Origin: Caldalkalibacillus uzonensis
GTDB lineage: Bacteria; Bacillota; Bacilli; Caldalkalibacillales; Caldalkalibacillaceae
Direction: 5' to 3'
DNA: 64,000 nucleotides
NCBI RefSeq assembly: GCF_030814135.1
Contig: NZ_JAUSUQ010000006.1
Location: forward strand, 1 to 64,000
Shown here one piece after another: positions 49,901-59,342 of this stretch. Each line of letters opens with the position of its first letter. Position 1 is the stretch's first letter. The translations under genes and the position numbers were made by a program. The notes under the pieces are model-generated. The model was not told where the DNA came from and made no database searches. It was given only the letters and a program-made list of their open reading frames with translations.

Positions 49901-50681
49901 GGAGAAGAAAACAAACCTCGAACTGAAGGATTTGGCCGTAGAACGGGAAGAGGAACGTTTTACTTTTGAACAAATTACGGCACAGCCTAAGACGGTTATT
50001 ACTTCACCTGCTTTTAGCGGCTCAGAAAAAGGGGGGCGGCGTTACTCACCGTTTACAACTAACGTTGAACGCCTCATTCCTTGGCGAACGGTGACAGGAC
50101 GTCAATCCTATTATGTCGATCATGAACTGATGCATGAATTTGGTGAAACGATGGCGACGTTTAAGCCAGTAGTCGATAATTCACCATTTGGCAAAAAAAG
50201 ACCTGATGCGGAGGGTAAAGAGCTTATTCTTAACTATTTAACACCGCATAATAAATGGTCAGTGCACAGCATGTACTTTGACTCACAACCCATGTTAACC
50301 CTGTTCCGCGGAGGACCGACCATTTGGCTGAACAATGAAGATGCCCAGGAGGCAAACATAGCTGATAACGACTGGATCGAATGCTTCAACCGTCATGGTG
50401 TGGTCGTTGCCCGGGCCGTTGTCTCACACCGCCTGCCTCGTGGTATTGCCTTTATGTATCATGCTCAAGATCGGCACATCAATATACCTGGTACGAAGTT
50501 GACCGATAACCGGGGGGGTACACATAACAGTCCGACCCGCATCCATGTCAAGCCGACACATATGATTGGCGGATACGGGCAGCTCAGCTACGGGTTCAAC
50601 TACTATGGCCCCACAGGCAACCAGCGGGATTTAAATGTGGTTATCCGCAAACTGAAGGAGGTCGAATGGCTTGAAGATTAA
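46998..50681 (+). CDS. narG: Respiratory nitrate reductase alpha subunit, copy 1
   Basis: Catalytic subunit (1227 residues) with bis-MGD molybdenum cofactor; reduces nitrate to nitrite at the inner face of the membrane. Near the N-terminus HGVNCTGSC supplies the His and Cys ligands of cluster FS0, followed by DYPSTGPDMPDFEPRGCPRG. It has no Tat signal beyond the short start shared with copy 2 (SPLLERL). The TTG start at 46998 has AGAGGAG nine bases upstream. It overlaps narH by 11 bases. Copy 1 appears more A/T-rich than copy 2, and differs in a few short loops, but all functional blocks are shared. Fnr box upstream. Confidence 0.97.
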   Translation: MGKKRSPLLERLNFFSPAERLSNQHSEVTYHDRDWENVYRRRWQHDKVVRSTHGVNCTGSCSWNIYVKDGIVTWEGQQIDYPSTGPDMPDFEPRGCPRGASFSWYIYSPLRVKYPYIRGVLLKLWREAKQEHSDPLQAWESIVENPEKAKQYKQARGKGGFVRASWDEAVNLIAASLLYTIKKYGPDRNVGFSPIPAMSMVSHAAGARFMNLIGGPLLSFYDWYADLPPASPQIWGDQTDVPESSDWYNSGYIITWGSNIPQTRTPDAHFLAEVRYKGTKVVSVSPDYAESTKFADDWLPVKQGTDGALAMAMGHVILKEFYVEKQTEYFLNYARKYTDFPFLVTLKKSDDGFIAGRFLNAQDLGRNTQHAEWKPALFDENSQDFAIPHGTMGSRWDEQGKWNLKLVDEQTNESINPRLSMLGIEDELLTVKIPYFGAEEKRILKRVVPAKAVKINGESVYVTTVYDLILANYGVDRGLGGEVAASYDDKVPFTPAWQEAITGVKRDLVIKIAREFATNAIDTKGRSMIIVGAGINHWFNSDMIYRAVLNLVLFVGAQGVNGGGWAHYVGQEKLRTAEGWQTIAMARDWTMPPKLQNGTSFHYFATDQWRYEEIPVDKHVSPLVKKVRYQHYADYNVLAVRLGWLPSYPTFDKNGIDIYEEAVQAGAKTPEEVGQYVAEQLKHKKLKFAIEDPDHPHNFPRNLFVWRANLIGSSAKGHEYFLKHLLGTSHGLLNDDNDSLRPQEVKWREKAAEGKLDLLINLDFRMAGTALYSDIVLPAATWYEKHDLSTTDMHPFIHPFNPAISTPWEARSDWEIFKSIAKAVSDMAKELNMKPIKEVVATPLLHDTPQELAQPLGEVKDWSKGECEPVPGKTMPQIHVVERDYTQIYDKMTTLGPNIADKPYGIKGINWSAKEEYELLKRLLGTEEKPGVTQVCPVIRDDRQVAEAILTLSSTSNGKVAVKAWEALEKKTNLELKDLAVEREEERFTFEQITAQPKTVITSPAFSGSEKGGRRYSPFTTNVERLIPWRTVTGRQSYYVDHELMHEFGETMATFKPVVDNSPFGKKRPDAEGKELILNYLTPHNKWSVHSMYFDSQPMLTLFRGGPTIWLNNEDAQEANIADNDWIECFNRHGVVVARAVVSHRLPRGIAFMYHAQDRHINIPGTKLTDNRGGTHNSPTRIHVKPTHMIGGYGQLSYGFNYYGPTGNQRDLNVVIRKLKEVEWLED

Positions 50682-52149
50682 AGCACAAGTCGGCATGGTG
50701 ATGAACCTGGACAAATGTATCGGTTGTCACACTTGCAGTGTGACGTGTAAAAACACCTGGACAAACCGTCCAGGTGCCGAATACATGTATTTTAACAATG
50801 TAGAAACCAAACCTGGTATTGGTTATCCGAAAAGATGGGAGGATCAGGAGAAATATAAAGGGGGGTGGGAGCTTAAAAACGGTGAACTGCAGTTAAAATC
50901 AGGTTCGAAAACGAATCGCTTGCTCAATTTGTTCTATAATCCTCATCAACCAGAAATAGACGATTACTATGAACCTTGGGAGTATGACTATGACACCTTG
51001 ATCAACAGTCCACAAAAGAGATTCCAACCGGTGGCGCGTCCCAAATCTTCTCTTACGAAAGAATATATGAATATTGAATGGGGGCCCAACTGGGAAGATG
51101 ATCTGGCTGGTGCACATGTGACGGGACTTCAGGATCCGAATATAGAAAAAATAGAAGATGCGATTAAAGCAGAGTTCGAAGATGTGTTTATGATGTATTT
51201 GCCGCGGATTTGTGAGCATTGTCTCAATCCGCCGTGTGTCTCTTCCTGTCCTTCTGGTGCCATGTATAAGCGAGAGGAAGACGGTATCGTTTTGGTTGAC
51301 CAAAACGCCTGCCGTGCTTGGCGGCATTGTGTATCATCTTGTCCGTATAAGAAAGTCTATTTTAACTGGCAAACCTATAAAGCTGAGAAATGTACACTGT
51401 GTTTCCCCAGAATTGAGAATGGTCAGCCTACTATTTGTTCTGAAACGTGTGTTGGGCGGATTCGTTACCTTGGTGTAATGCTCTATGATGCTGATAAAGT
51501 GAAAGAGGCAGCATCTTGTGAACATGAACAGGATTTGTACCAAGCCCAGCTAAATATTTTCTTGGACCCGCATGATCCGGAAGTGATCCGCCAAGCCAAA
51601 GAGGAAGGAATTCCAGGCGCATGGATTGATGCGGCCCAGCGTTCACCCATCTACAAAATGATTGTAGATTGGAAAATTGCTTTGCCCCTTCATCCTGAAT
51701 ACCGTACATTGCCGATGGTGTGGTACATTCCGCCATTGAGTCCCATTATGAATACGATTGAAGGTCAAGGCAGCGGCCTTGATGAAACAGATATTTTCCC
51801 TGCCATTGACAAGATGAGAATTCCAATCCAATACCTGGCCAATCTATTAACAGCAGGAGATACAGAACATATTCGCACCACTCTGAAAAAAATGGCTGTG
51901 ATGCGTCTGTACATGCGGGCTGTGCAAACCAATAAAAAACCTGATCTTCAGATGCTTGCGGCACTTGATTTGACGGAGCAAAAAGTGAAGGAGATGTATT
52001 GTTTATTAGCCATTGCCAAGTATGAAGATCGTTTTGTGATTCCTCAATCTCACCGGGAAGCAGTGTCCGATCTGTATGCGGAACAAGGCAGTTGTGGATT
52101 GGAATTTGCTGGAGGGCCGGGAGCTTGTGGGCCAAAAACTTTAACATAG
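50671..52149 (+). CDS. narH: Respiratory nitrate reductase beta subunit, copy 1
   Basis: Iron-sulfur subunit of 492 residues that passes electrons from NarI to NarG. Four Cys clusters are visible: CIGCHTCSVTC near residues 16-26, CEHCLNPPCVSSCPSG, ACRAWRHCVSSCPYKK (Trp in the 3Fe-4S site) and CTLCFPR...CSETC. TTG start at 50671 with AAGGAGG upstream, within the end of narG; the same arrangement occurs in copy 2. The C-terminus is short and has two Cys (SCGLEF, ACGPK) that differ from the longer tail of copy 2. Confidence 0.97.
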   Translation: MKIKAQVGMVMNLDKCIGCHTCSVTCKNTWTNRPGAEYMYFNNVETKPGIGYPKRWEDQEKYKGGWELKNGELQLKSGSKTNRLLNLFYNPHQPEIDDYYEPWEYDYDTLINSPQKRFQPVARPKSSLTKEYMNIEWGPNWEDDLAGAHVTGLQDPNIEKIEDAIKAEFEDVFMMYLPRICEHCLNPPCVSSCPSGAMYKREEDGIVLVDQNACRAWRHCVSSCPYKKVYFNWQTYKAEKCTLCFPRIENGQPTICSETCVGRIRYLGVMLYDADKVKEAASCEHEQDLYQAQLNIFLDPHDPEVIRQAKEEGIPGAWIDAAQRSPIYKMIVDWKIALPLHPEYRTLPMVWYIPPLSPIMNTIEGQGSGLDETDIFPAIDKMRIPIQYLANLLTAGDTEHIRTTLKKMAVMRLYMRAVQTNKKPDLQMLAALDLTEQKVKEMYCLLAIAKYEDRFVIPQSHREAVSDLYAEQGSCGLEFAGGPGACGPKTLT

Positions 52150-52161
52150 AGGAGAGGTGGC

Positions 52162-52722
52162 ATGGTCATGGATTTTTCAGAAGCCCAGCAATTATTTAAA
52201 TTCGCCTCCCGTTTGTTGATGTATCCATCTGAGGAATGGAGACAGGAATTGGCTACGTTTGTTGAGATGATAGAATCTGTTCAGCACCGCCAGATTCAAG
52301 ACCATTTGCGCCAGTTCATTGAATGGGTCACTGCACAAGCAGAAGAAGAGCTGCTCGATCATTATGTGTCCACATTTGACTTTGGTAAAAAGACCAACTT
52401 GTATATCACTTACATCAGACATGGAGAAACACGGGACCGGGGAGCTGAACTGTTAGCCCTAAAACAATTATATGCCCGTGCGGGTTTCGCCATGACAGAC
52501 AAGGAATTACCGGATTATTTACCTTTGATGTTAGAGTTTGCCTCTTGCGGTCCAGAGAAAGAAGTGAAGAAGATGTTAAAAGATTACAGTGCGGAGATAG
52601 GAGTTTTAAGAGAACAATTGGTACAAGTTCAAAGCTTATACACTCTTATATTAGATGCAGTGATGATTGCTATGGAGGAGATTGGTATTGAACGGCCAGT
52701 GGAAAGTGGGGTGGTCAGATGA
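52162..52722 (+). CDS. narJ: Nitrate reductase assembly chaperone NarJ, copy 1
   Basis: Cytoplasmic chaperone of 186 residues needed for cofactor insertion into NarG before membrane docking; not part of the final enzyme. All-helical TorD/NarJ fold features are the EAQQLFKFASRLLMYP start, the FDFGKKTNLYITYIRHGETRDRG block and ELPDYLPLMLEFAS. AGAGGTGG precedes ATG 52162; ATG 52168 is an alternative. It overlaps narI by four bases. Confidence 0.94.
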   Translation: MVMDFSEAQQLFKFASRLLMYPSEEWRQELATFVEMIESVQHRQIQDHLRQFIEWVTAQAEEELLDHYVSTFDFGKKTNLYITYIRHGETRDRGAELLALKQLYARAGFAMTDKELPDYLPLMLEFASCGPEKEVKKMLKDYSAEIGVLREQLVQVQSLYTLILDAVMIAMEEIGIERPVESGVVR

Positions 52723-53426
52723 TCGAACAATTTTTATGGGTCATATTCCCATACATTGCCTTAACCATTTTTATTGGCGGACATATCTACCGCTATAACC
52801 ATGATCAATTTGGCTGGACGGCTAAATCGAGTGAGTTACTGGAAAAGAAGCAATTAAAATGGGGAAGCAATCTGTTTCATTTTGGGATCATCTTTGTTTT
52901 TTTCGGGCATGTACTGGGTATATTAATTCCGGCCAGTATTTACGAAGCGCTTGGAGTGACCAAAGATATGTATCACATCTTGGCTATTGCAGGGGGAATA
53001 CCTGCTGGGATTATCGCTACTGTTGGTTTGTTAATATTAATCAATCGCAGATTAACAGATAAGCACGTAAAATTGACCAGCAGTAAGGGGGATTTTGTCG
53101 CCTTATTCTTTTTGTCTGTGGTGATGCTTACCGGTCTAGCTTCCACGTTTTTAAACATTAACCCTCAAGGATTTGATTATCGGACAACAATAGGACCTTG
53201 GTTTAGAAGCTTGTTTGTTTTTCAACCTGATCCGACATTAATGAGTACGGTACCAATCTGGTTCAAGATTCATATCTTAGCAGCCTTTGCCTTTTTCGCC
53301 GTGTGGCCGTTTACCCGCATGGTTCATGTATTCAGTTTCCCGTTAAAATATTTGAGCCGCAGTTTTGTCGTCTATCGTAAGCGCCGTCCATATAAACAGG
53401 ATCAGCCTGTGAAAAAGACACTTTAG
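52719..53426 (+). CDS. narI: Nitrate reductase gamma subunit (cytochrome b), copy 1
   Basis: Membrane subunit of 235 residues with five transmembrane helices and two b haems, which oxidises menaquinol. Haem-ligand His residues are in FIGGHIYRYNHDQFGW, HFGIIFVFFGHVLG and IHILAAFAFFAVWPFTRMVHVFS. It closes the narGHJI-1 operon; two terminators follow within 170 bases. Confidence 0.96.
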   Translation: MIEQFLWVIFPYIALTIFIGGHIYRYNHDQFGWTAKSSELLEKKQLKWGSNLFHFGIIFVFFGHVLGILIPASIYEALGVTKDMYHILAIAGGIPAGIIATVGLLILINRRLTDKHVKLTSSKGDFVALFFLSVVMLTGLASTFLNINPQGFDYRTTIGPWFRSLFVFQPDPTLMSTVPIWFKIHILAAFAFFAVWPFTRMVHVFSFPLKYLSRSFVVYRKRRPYKQDQPVKKTL

Positions 53427-53441
53427 TCTGGCCAGAATTCC

Positions 53442-53467
53442 AAGCCGGGATCATTTCCTGGCTTTTT
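53442..53467 (+). terminator. First terminator after narI-1
   Basis: Stem AAGCCGGGA / TCCTGGCTT (nine bp, one wobble) with a five-base loop and a following T run (CTTTTTG). Confidence 0.82.
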
Positions 53468-53556
53468 GTATAATATCCGCTTTTATATTGATGCTGCTGT
53501 TAAAAGAGTAAAACAGCATGGTCATTAGACCTGTTTGATGACATCACAATACACAC

Positions 53557-53599
53557 AGAAGTCATGAAGGACCTGTGCTTCATGGCTTCTTTTTTTATT
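53557..53599 (+). terminator. Second terminator between nar-1 and nar-2
   Basis: Stem AGAAGTCATGAAG / CTTCATGGCTTCT (13 bp, one wobble), loop of eight bases, then TTTTTTTATT. With the one at 53442 it isolates the two nar operons, so nar-2 needs its own promoter in 53600-53700, where no full Fnr box is found. Confidence 0.88.
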
Positions 53600-53700
53600 G
53601 TTGGCTTGAAAATATTGTCACAATTGCATAAACGTGTTCATTAAGAGAGAAACTACTAAACAAATTGTTTGTCACCAAAAAAAGTAAAGGGGATGAACTC

Positions 53701-54111
53701 ATGTCCGGTCCTGCTTTAGAGCAACTGCATGCCCACCGCTCCATTCATGACGGGACACTGGCCGAGGCTAAAAACCTGACTCAATTGCTTGAACAGTTAT
53801 ATGCAGAAAAGCGTATCAAACATTCTCAAGAAGTGGCAGATGCGCTGCTTGAACATTGGGAGACAAGGGCACTTGCCCATGCTCAGGCAGAAGAAGAAGG
53901 ATTTTATCCGGAGAGAGTGAAACAGAAACCGGAGCTGGCTGAGACGGTCTCCATGTTGAAGCGCGATCACGACCTGATGCGCATTTTAGTTGATGAAATC
54001 AAGACAATGATGTCGCAAGAGGGAGCCAGCGAGGAGGTTTTGGTCCGTTTCAAAGCGCTGTTACTTATTAACCGGATTCACAGCCGTGACGAAGAAAGAC
54101 GATTATTGTAG
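53701..54111 (+). CDS. Hemerythrin-like (HHE) protein upstream of narG-2
   Basis: Helical protein of 136 residues with a hemerythrin HHE pattern: HRSIHDGT near residue 10-17, HWETRALAHAQAEEEGFYPE (about 56-75), LKRDHDLM and INRIHSRDEERR at the end. Such proteins bind a di-iron site and react with O2 or NO, or repair iron clusters. AAAGGGGATGAA supports ATG 53701 over the longer frame from 53665. Only 16 bases separate it from narG-2, so it is the first gene of that operon and may sense or buffer NO made during denitrification (inference). Confidence 0.85.
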   Translation: MSGPALEQLHAHRSIHDGTLAEAKNLTQLLEQLYAEKRIKHSQEVADALLEHWETRALAHAQAEEEGFYPERVKQKPELAETVSMLKRDHDLMRILVDEIKTMMSQEGASEEVLVRFKALLLINRIHSRDEERRLL

Positions 54112-54127
54112 ATGAAAGGAGATCAAG

Positions 54128-57100
54128 ATGAGCAGAAAAATATCCCCGCTGCTTCAAAAATTAAGGTATTTCGGAAAATCCGAGAAACCTGCCAGCCATG
54201 CTGAGCTGTCACCTTATGGACGGGAGATAGAGAAGGTTTACCGCCGACGCTGGCAACATGATAAGGTGGTGCGCACCACACATGGTGTCAATTGTACCGG
54301 TTCTTGCAGTTGGAAGGTTTACGTGAAGGACGGCATTATCACCTGGGAAACGCAGCAGATAGACTATCCGTCAACAGGGCCTGGGATGCCTGAATATGAA
54401 CCCCGGGGCTGCCCCAGAGGAGCCACTTTTTCCTGGTATACATACAGTCCCTTGAGAGTACGCTATCCTTATGTGCGCGGAGCTTTGCTGAACCTGTGGA
54501 AAAAAGAGCTCCGCAAAACCAATGATCCGGTTGCGGCCTGGAGGTCCATTGTTGAGGATCCAGACAAAGCCAAGCGGTATAAAGCTGCCCGGGGAAAAGG
54601 AGGTTTTGTGCGTGCGACATGGGATGATGTCAATACGCTTATCTCGGCTTCACTGATCTATACCATTCAACAGTATGGACCAGACCGGATTTTTGGGTTT
54701 TCTCCGATTCCGGCCATGTCTATGGTCAGCTATGCCGGAGGCGGACGGTTTTTAAACCTGATCGGCGGATCTCTGCTCAGCTTTTATGATTGGTATGCAG
54801 ATCTTCCGCCTGCTTCTCCACAAGTTTGGGGTGAACAGACTGATGTTCCGGAAAGCTCAGACTGGTTTAATTCCAGTTACATGCTGGTCTGGGGCTCCAA
54901 TATACCACAGACGAGGACACCTGATGCACACTTTTATATAGAAGCCCGTTACAAAGGTACTAAAGTGGTGGCTGTCAGTCCTGACTATGCCGAGTTTGTC
55001 AAGTTTGCCGACAACTGGCTGGCCGTTCAACCCGGCATGGACGGGGCTTTGGCGATGGCCATGACACATGTGATTCTCAAGGAGTTTTATGTGGATGAGC
55101 AGACTGAGTACTTTCAAGATTATGTCAAGAAATTTACCGACTTACCTTATTTAGTCACGTTAAAAAAACAGGGTGACAGCTACGTGGCGCACCGCTTTTT
55201 AAGAGCCAGCGATTTGGGAATGCCGTTGTCCAACGCTGAATGGAAGACGGTCGTGTGGGATGAAAAGTCGCAAAGATTTGCAGTACCTAACGGGAGCATC
55301 GGGCATCGCTGGGAAAATGAAGGGAAATGGAACCTGCATCTGGAGGATTCGGCCAATCAGTTGACAGAGATTCAGCCTGCCTTAACCTTGTTAGGTCATG
55401 AGGATGACGTTTTGACGCTAAAGTTTCCACACTTTGAGCCTGAGACAAAAACAGTGTTGGAACGGGCTGTTCCGGTCAAAGCACTTGAACAAGAGGGGCA
55501 GACGCTTTATGTGACCACTGTTTTTGATTTGCTTTTAGCCAAAACCGGGGTTTCCCGCGGTTTGCCTGGTGATTATCCGGCTGACTATGACGATCCGAAG
55601 CCCTACACACCCGCCTGGCAGGAAGCGCTGACCGGCATCGACCGCAAATTAGCTGCTCAAATTGCCCGTGAATTTGCCCAGAATGCCATCGATTCCAAAG
55701 GGCGCTCCATGATTGTGATGGGTTCAGGAATCAACCACTGGTACCATTCCGATGCCATTTACCGGACAGTGCTCAATCTTGTCCTTTTAACAGGATCTCA
55801 GGGCGTCAACGGTGGCGGATGGGCCCATTATGTGGGTCAGGAGAAAGTGCGCCCGCTGGAAGGATGGCAAACGATTGCCATGGCCCGGGACTGGGGCGGC
55901 CCTCCCAGGCTGCAGAATGGAACATCCTTTTTCTATTTTGTCACAGAGCAGTGGAAATACGATGATCAAGCGATGAACAATCTGGTGTCCCCCTTGGTGG
56001 ATAAGCCCCGCTATCAGCATGGGGGAGATTATAACTATCTGGCTGCCCGTCTGGGCTGGCTGCCATCTTATCCCCAGTTTAATGCCAACAGCATCAAGTT
56101 GTATGAACAATCGGGAGCCAAAAGCAATGAGGAAGCCGTACAATTTGTCGTTGATCAAGTTAAAGCTGGGCGCCTGAAGTTTGCCATTGAAAATCCGTCC
56201 GACCCCCAAAACTTTCCGAGGGTACTGTTTGTCTGGCGGGCTAATCTGATCGGCAGCTCAGCCAAGGGACATGAATATTTTCTGAAGCATCTCTTGGGAA
56301 CACATCATGCCACTTTAAGTGAGCAAAACAAGGACCTGACAACCAGTGAGATTGACTGGTCTGGTGATTCACCGGAAGGAAAGTTGGACTTGCTGGTCAA
56401 CATTGATTTTCGGATGAACGGTACAGGTCTGTACTCAGATATCGTTCTCCCGGCGGCGACATGGTATGAAAAATATGATCTCAGCAGCACGGACCTGCAT
56501 CCGTTTGTCCATCCCTTTAATCCAGCCATTGCCCCACCCTGGCAATCACGGTCTGATTGGGATTTCTTCAAAGGATTGGCCCAGACCTTTTCCCGGCTGG
56601 CCAAAAACTATTTTAACGGGCCGGTTAAGGATATTGTGGCCACTCCGCTCTTGCATGACACACGGGATGAACTGGCCCAGCCCTATGGAGAGGTTTACGA
56701 TTGGAAGGATGGCCAGCATGAACCCGTTCCTGGAGTCAATTTTCCCCGCTTGCATGTTGTGGAGCGCGATTATACCCAAGTTTATGACAAGTTTATTGCC
56801 CTGGGACCGGTGATCAGAGAGCAAATCGGGGCCAAGGGGCTGGGTTGGAAGGCAGATAAAGAATATGATAAGTTAAAGCAGATGCTGGGGACGGCCGAAA
56901 CAGCACGGTACAAGGATTGTCCCAGCCTGTTTACTGACCGGGATGCGGCAGAAGCCATCTTGACGTTGTCCAGCTCCACAAACGGTTCCATGGCGCTGAA
57001 GGCCTGGGAAGTGGCAGAGAGCAAAACGGGACAAAAACTGAAAGATTTGGTCAAAGAGCGTGCGGAAGAGCATTTGACATTTGACATGATAACGGCTCAG

Positions 57101-57808
57101 CCCAGGCAAGTGTTGACCACCCCCGTGTATAGTGGTACGGAAACCGGCAACCGCCGTTATTCTCCGTTTACGACCAATGTAGAGCGGCTGATCCCGTGGC
57201 GGACGCTGACAGGAAGGCAGCACTTTTATCTTGACCACGAACTGATGCTGGAGTTTGGGGAAGAATTGCCCACCTTCAAAGCTCCTCTCCGCAAGGCCTC
57301 CTTTTACGACAGCGACCGCAAGCCGCAAATCAAAGGGAAAGAAATCGCGCTCAGATATTTAACCCCTCACTACAAATGGTCCTATCACAGCACATACTGG
57401 GACACGCTGCCGATGTTAACCTTGTTTCGCGGGGGGCCACATGTCTGGTTAAACAATAAAGATGCTGAAGAAGTGGGAATCGCCGACAATGATTGGTTGG
57501 AAATGTATAACCGCAATGGCGTTGTTGTGGCCCGGGCCGTGGTCAGCCACCGCTTGCCCAGAGGGGTGGCTTTCATGTATCACGTACAGGACCGTTACAT
57601 TAATGTTCCTGGCTCACCCATTAGCAAGCTTCGTGGGGGAACATTTAACAGTCCGACACGGATTCATGTTAAGCCGACTCAGATGGTTGGCGGTTATGCC
57701 CAGTTAAGCTATGGCTTTAATTATTACGGACCGACGGGCAACCAGCGGGATGAACAGGTATTGATCCGCAGATTGGACAAAGAGGAGGTGGACTGGCTTG
57801 AAGATTAA
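54128..57808 (+). CDS. narG: Respiratory nitrate reductase alpha subunit, copy 2
   Basis: Second NarG, 1226 residues, closely similar to copy 1 along its full length, with the same FS0 motif HGVNCTGSC and STGPGMPEYEPRGCPRG block. AAAGGAG precedes the ATG. All main blocks are intact, so it should be active. It differs from copy 1 in codon use and base composition (more G/C-rich by eye). Two functional Nar enzymes are known in denitrifying Bacillus. The hemerythrin-like gene in front and the lack of an Fnr box suggest other control than copy 1. Confidence 0.97.
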   Translation: MSRKISPLLQKLRYFGKSEKPASHAELSPYGREIEKVYRRRWQHDKVVRTTHGVNCTGSCSWKVYVKDGIITWETQQIDYPSTGPGMPEYEPRGCPRGATFSWYTYSPLRVRYPYVRGALLNLWKKELRKTNDPVAAWRSIVEDPDKAKRYKAARGKGGFVRATWDDVNTLISASLIYTIQQYGPDRIFGFSPIPAMSMVSYAGGGRFLNLIGGSLLSFYDWYADLPPASPQVWGEQTDVPESSDWFNSSYMLVWGSNIPQTRTPDAHFYIEARYKGTKVVAVSPDYAEFVKFADNWLAVQPGMDGALAMAMTHVILKEFYVDEQTEYFQDYVKKFTDLPYLVTLKKQGDSYVAHRFLRASDLGMPLSNAEWKTVVWDEKSQRFAVPNGSIGHRWENEGKWNLHLEDSANQLTEIQPALTLLGHEDDVLTLKFPHFEPETKTVLERAVPVKALEQEGQTLYVTTVFDLLLAKTGVSRGLPGDYPADYDDPKPYTPAWQEALTGIDRKLAAQIAREFAQNAIDSKGRSMIVMGSGINHWYHSDAIYRTVLNLVLLTGSQGVNGGGWAHYVGQEKVRPLEGWQTIAMARDWGGPPRLQNGTSFFYFVTEQWKYDDQAMNNLVSPLVDKPRYQHGGDYNYLAARLGWLPSYPQFNANSIKLYEQSGAKSNEEAVQFVVDQVKAGRLKFAIENPSDPQNFPRVLFVWRANLIGSSAKGHEYFLKHLLGTHHATLSEQNKDLTTSEIDWSGDSPEGKLDLLVNIDFRMNGTGLYSDIVLPAATWYEKYDLSSTDLHPFVHPFNPAIAPPWQSRSDWDFFKGLAQTFSRLAKNYFNGPVKDIVATPLLHDTRDELAQPYGEVYDWKDGQHEPVPGVNFPRLHVVERDYTQVYDKFIALGPVIREQIGAKGLGWKADKEYDKLKQMLGTAETARYKDCPSLFTDRDAAEAILTLSSSTNGSMALKAWEVAESKTGQKLKDLVKERAEEHLTFDMITAQPRQVLTTPVYSGTETGNRRYSPFTTNVERLIPWRTLTGRQHFYLDHELMLEFGEELPTFKAPLRKASFYDSDRKPQIKGKEIALRYLTPHYKWSYHSTYWDTLPMLTLFRGGPHVWLNNKDAEEVGIADNDWLEMYNRNGVVVARAVVSHRLPRGVAFMYHVQDRYINVPGSPISKLRGGTFNSPTRIHVKPTQMVGGYAQLSYGFNYYGPTGNQRDEQVLIRRLDKEEVDWLED

Positions 57809-59342
57809 GGCCCAGTTCGGGATGGTGATGAACCTGGATAAATGTATCGGCTGCCATACATGCAGCATCACTTGCAATAACACCTGGACAAACCGCCCTG
57901 GTGCGGAGTACATGTGGTGGAACAATGTTGAGACAAAGCCGGGAATAGGCTATCCGAAGGAATGGGAAAATCAGGACATCCATAAAGGCGGCTGGGTATT
58001 AAAGAACGGGAAACTGGAATTGCGGGCTGGGGGGCGGGCCAATAAACTGCTCAATATTTTTTACAATCCTGATATGACCCTCATTGATGACTTTTATGAA
58101 CCATGGACGTACGAGTATGAGCACCTGATTAACAGTCCCGAGAAGAACCACCAGCCTGTAGCCCGGCCCAAGTCCCAACTGACTGGTGACTATATGGATC
58201 TTCAGTGGGGACCTAATTGGGAGGATGATTTGGCCGGCGTGCATGAGACAGGAAAACGGGACCCTAACATGCACGGTTTGGAAGAAAAAGTAAAATTTGA
58301 ATTTGAACAAACGTTCATGATGTATCTGCCTCGGATTTGCGAGCATTGCATTAACCCGCCGTGTGTTTCATCCTGTCCGTCAGGGGCCATTTATAAACGG
58401 GATGAGGACGGCATTGTCTTGGTTGATCAGGATGCCTGCCGCAGCTGGCGGTTTTGTGTGACAGGCTGTCCCTACAAAAAGGTATATTTTAACTGGAAGA
58501 CGCATAAAGCGGAAAAGTGCACTTTTTGCTTTCCCAGAATCGAGGCAGGTTTGCCCACTATCTGCTCAGAGACCTGTGTGGGCCGGCTGCGCTATATAGG
58601 CATCGTCTTCTATGACTTGGACAAAGTGGAGACGGCGGCTTCGGTGCCGGATGAAAAAAATCTTTATCATGCCCAACTCGATATCTTTCTCGATCCCCAT
58701 GATCCTCAAGTGATTGAAGCCGCCCGGCAAGCGGGTTATACCGAGGACTGGATCGAAGCGGCTCAGCGCTCTCCCATCTACAAGCTGGCCGTTGAACAGA
58801 AGATCGCTTTGCCTCTGCATCCTGAATACCGCACGTTGCCCATGGTGTGGTATGTTCCTCCGCTCAGTCCCATCATGAGCGCCTTTGATGGAGGGTTGGA
58901 TGACATCAATCCCCATGTGATATTCCCTGCCATAGATGAGATGCGCATCCCCATTGAATATTTGGCCAATATGCTCAGTGCGGGGGATACGGAAGTAATC
59001 CGCACTGTGCTGAAAAAAATGGTGGTGATGAGAAGTTACATGCGAGCTGTTACTTTGGGCAAAGAGCCGGACAAAACCTTACTGGATAAAGTGGGCATGA
59101 CAGAAGAGACAGTCCGGGAGATGTATGAGCTGTCGGCCATTGCCAAGTATTCGGACCGCTATGTCATACCTTCATCCCACCGTGAAATGGCAGATAATAT
59201 GTTTCTTGGGCAGGGAACGGCCGGTTACGATTTTATGGAAGGCTGCTCTGGCTGCGCCGTTAATGCATATATGGACGACGACTATAAGTTTGGAGATGAT
59301 TATTGGAGGGATATGGATGAACCAACACCAAAAAATCTTTAA
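57798..59342 (+). CDS. narH: Respiratory nitrate reductase beta subunit, copy 2
   Basis: Second NarH, 514 residues. Cys clusters as in copy 1: CIGCHTCSITC, CEHCINPPCVSSCPSG, ACRSWRFCVTGCPYKK and CTFCFPR...CSETC. TTG start at 57798 with GAGGAGG upstream, overlapping narG-2 by 11 bases just as in copy 1. The C-terminal tail is about 22 residues longer than in copy 1 and carries GCSGCAVN, closer to the usual NarH tail. It overlaps narJ-2 by 26 bases. Confidence 0.97.
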   Translation: MKIKAQFGMVMNLDKCIGCHTCSITCNNTWTNRPGAEYMWWNNVETKPGIGYPKEWENQDIHKGGWVLKNGKLELRAGGRANKLLNIFYNPDMTLIDDFYEPWTYEYEHLINSPEKNHQPVARPKSQLTGDYMDLQWGPNWEDDLAGVHETGKRDPNMHGLEEKVKFEFEQTFMMYLPRICEHCINPPCVSSCPSGAIYKRDEDGIVLVDQDACRSWRFCVTGCPYKKVYFNWKTHKAEKCTFCFPRIEAGLPTICSETCVGRLRYIGIVFYDLDKVETAASVPDEKNLYHAQLDIFLDPHDPQVIEAARQAGYTEDWIEAAQRSPIYKLAVEQKIALPLHPEYRTLPMVWYVPPLSPIMSAFDGGLDDINPHVIFPAIDEMRIPIEYLANMLSAGDTEVIRTVLKKMVVMRSYMRAVTLGKEPDKTLLDKVGMTEETVREMYELSAIAKYSDRYVIPSSHREMADNMFLGQGTAGYDFMEGCSGCAVNAYMDDDYKFGDDYWRDMDEPTPKNL

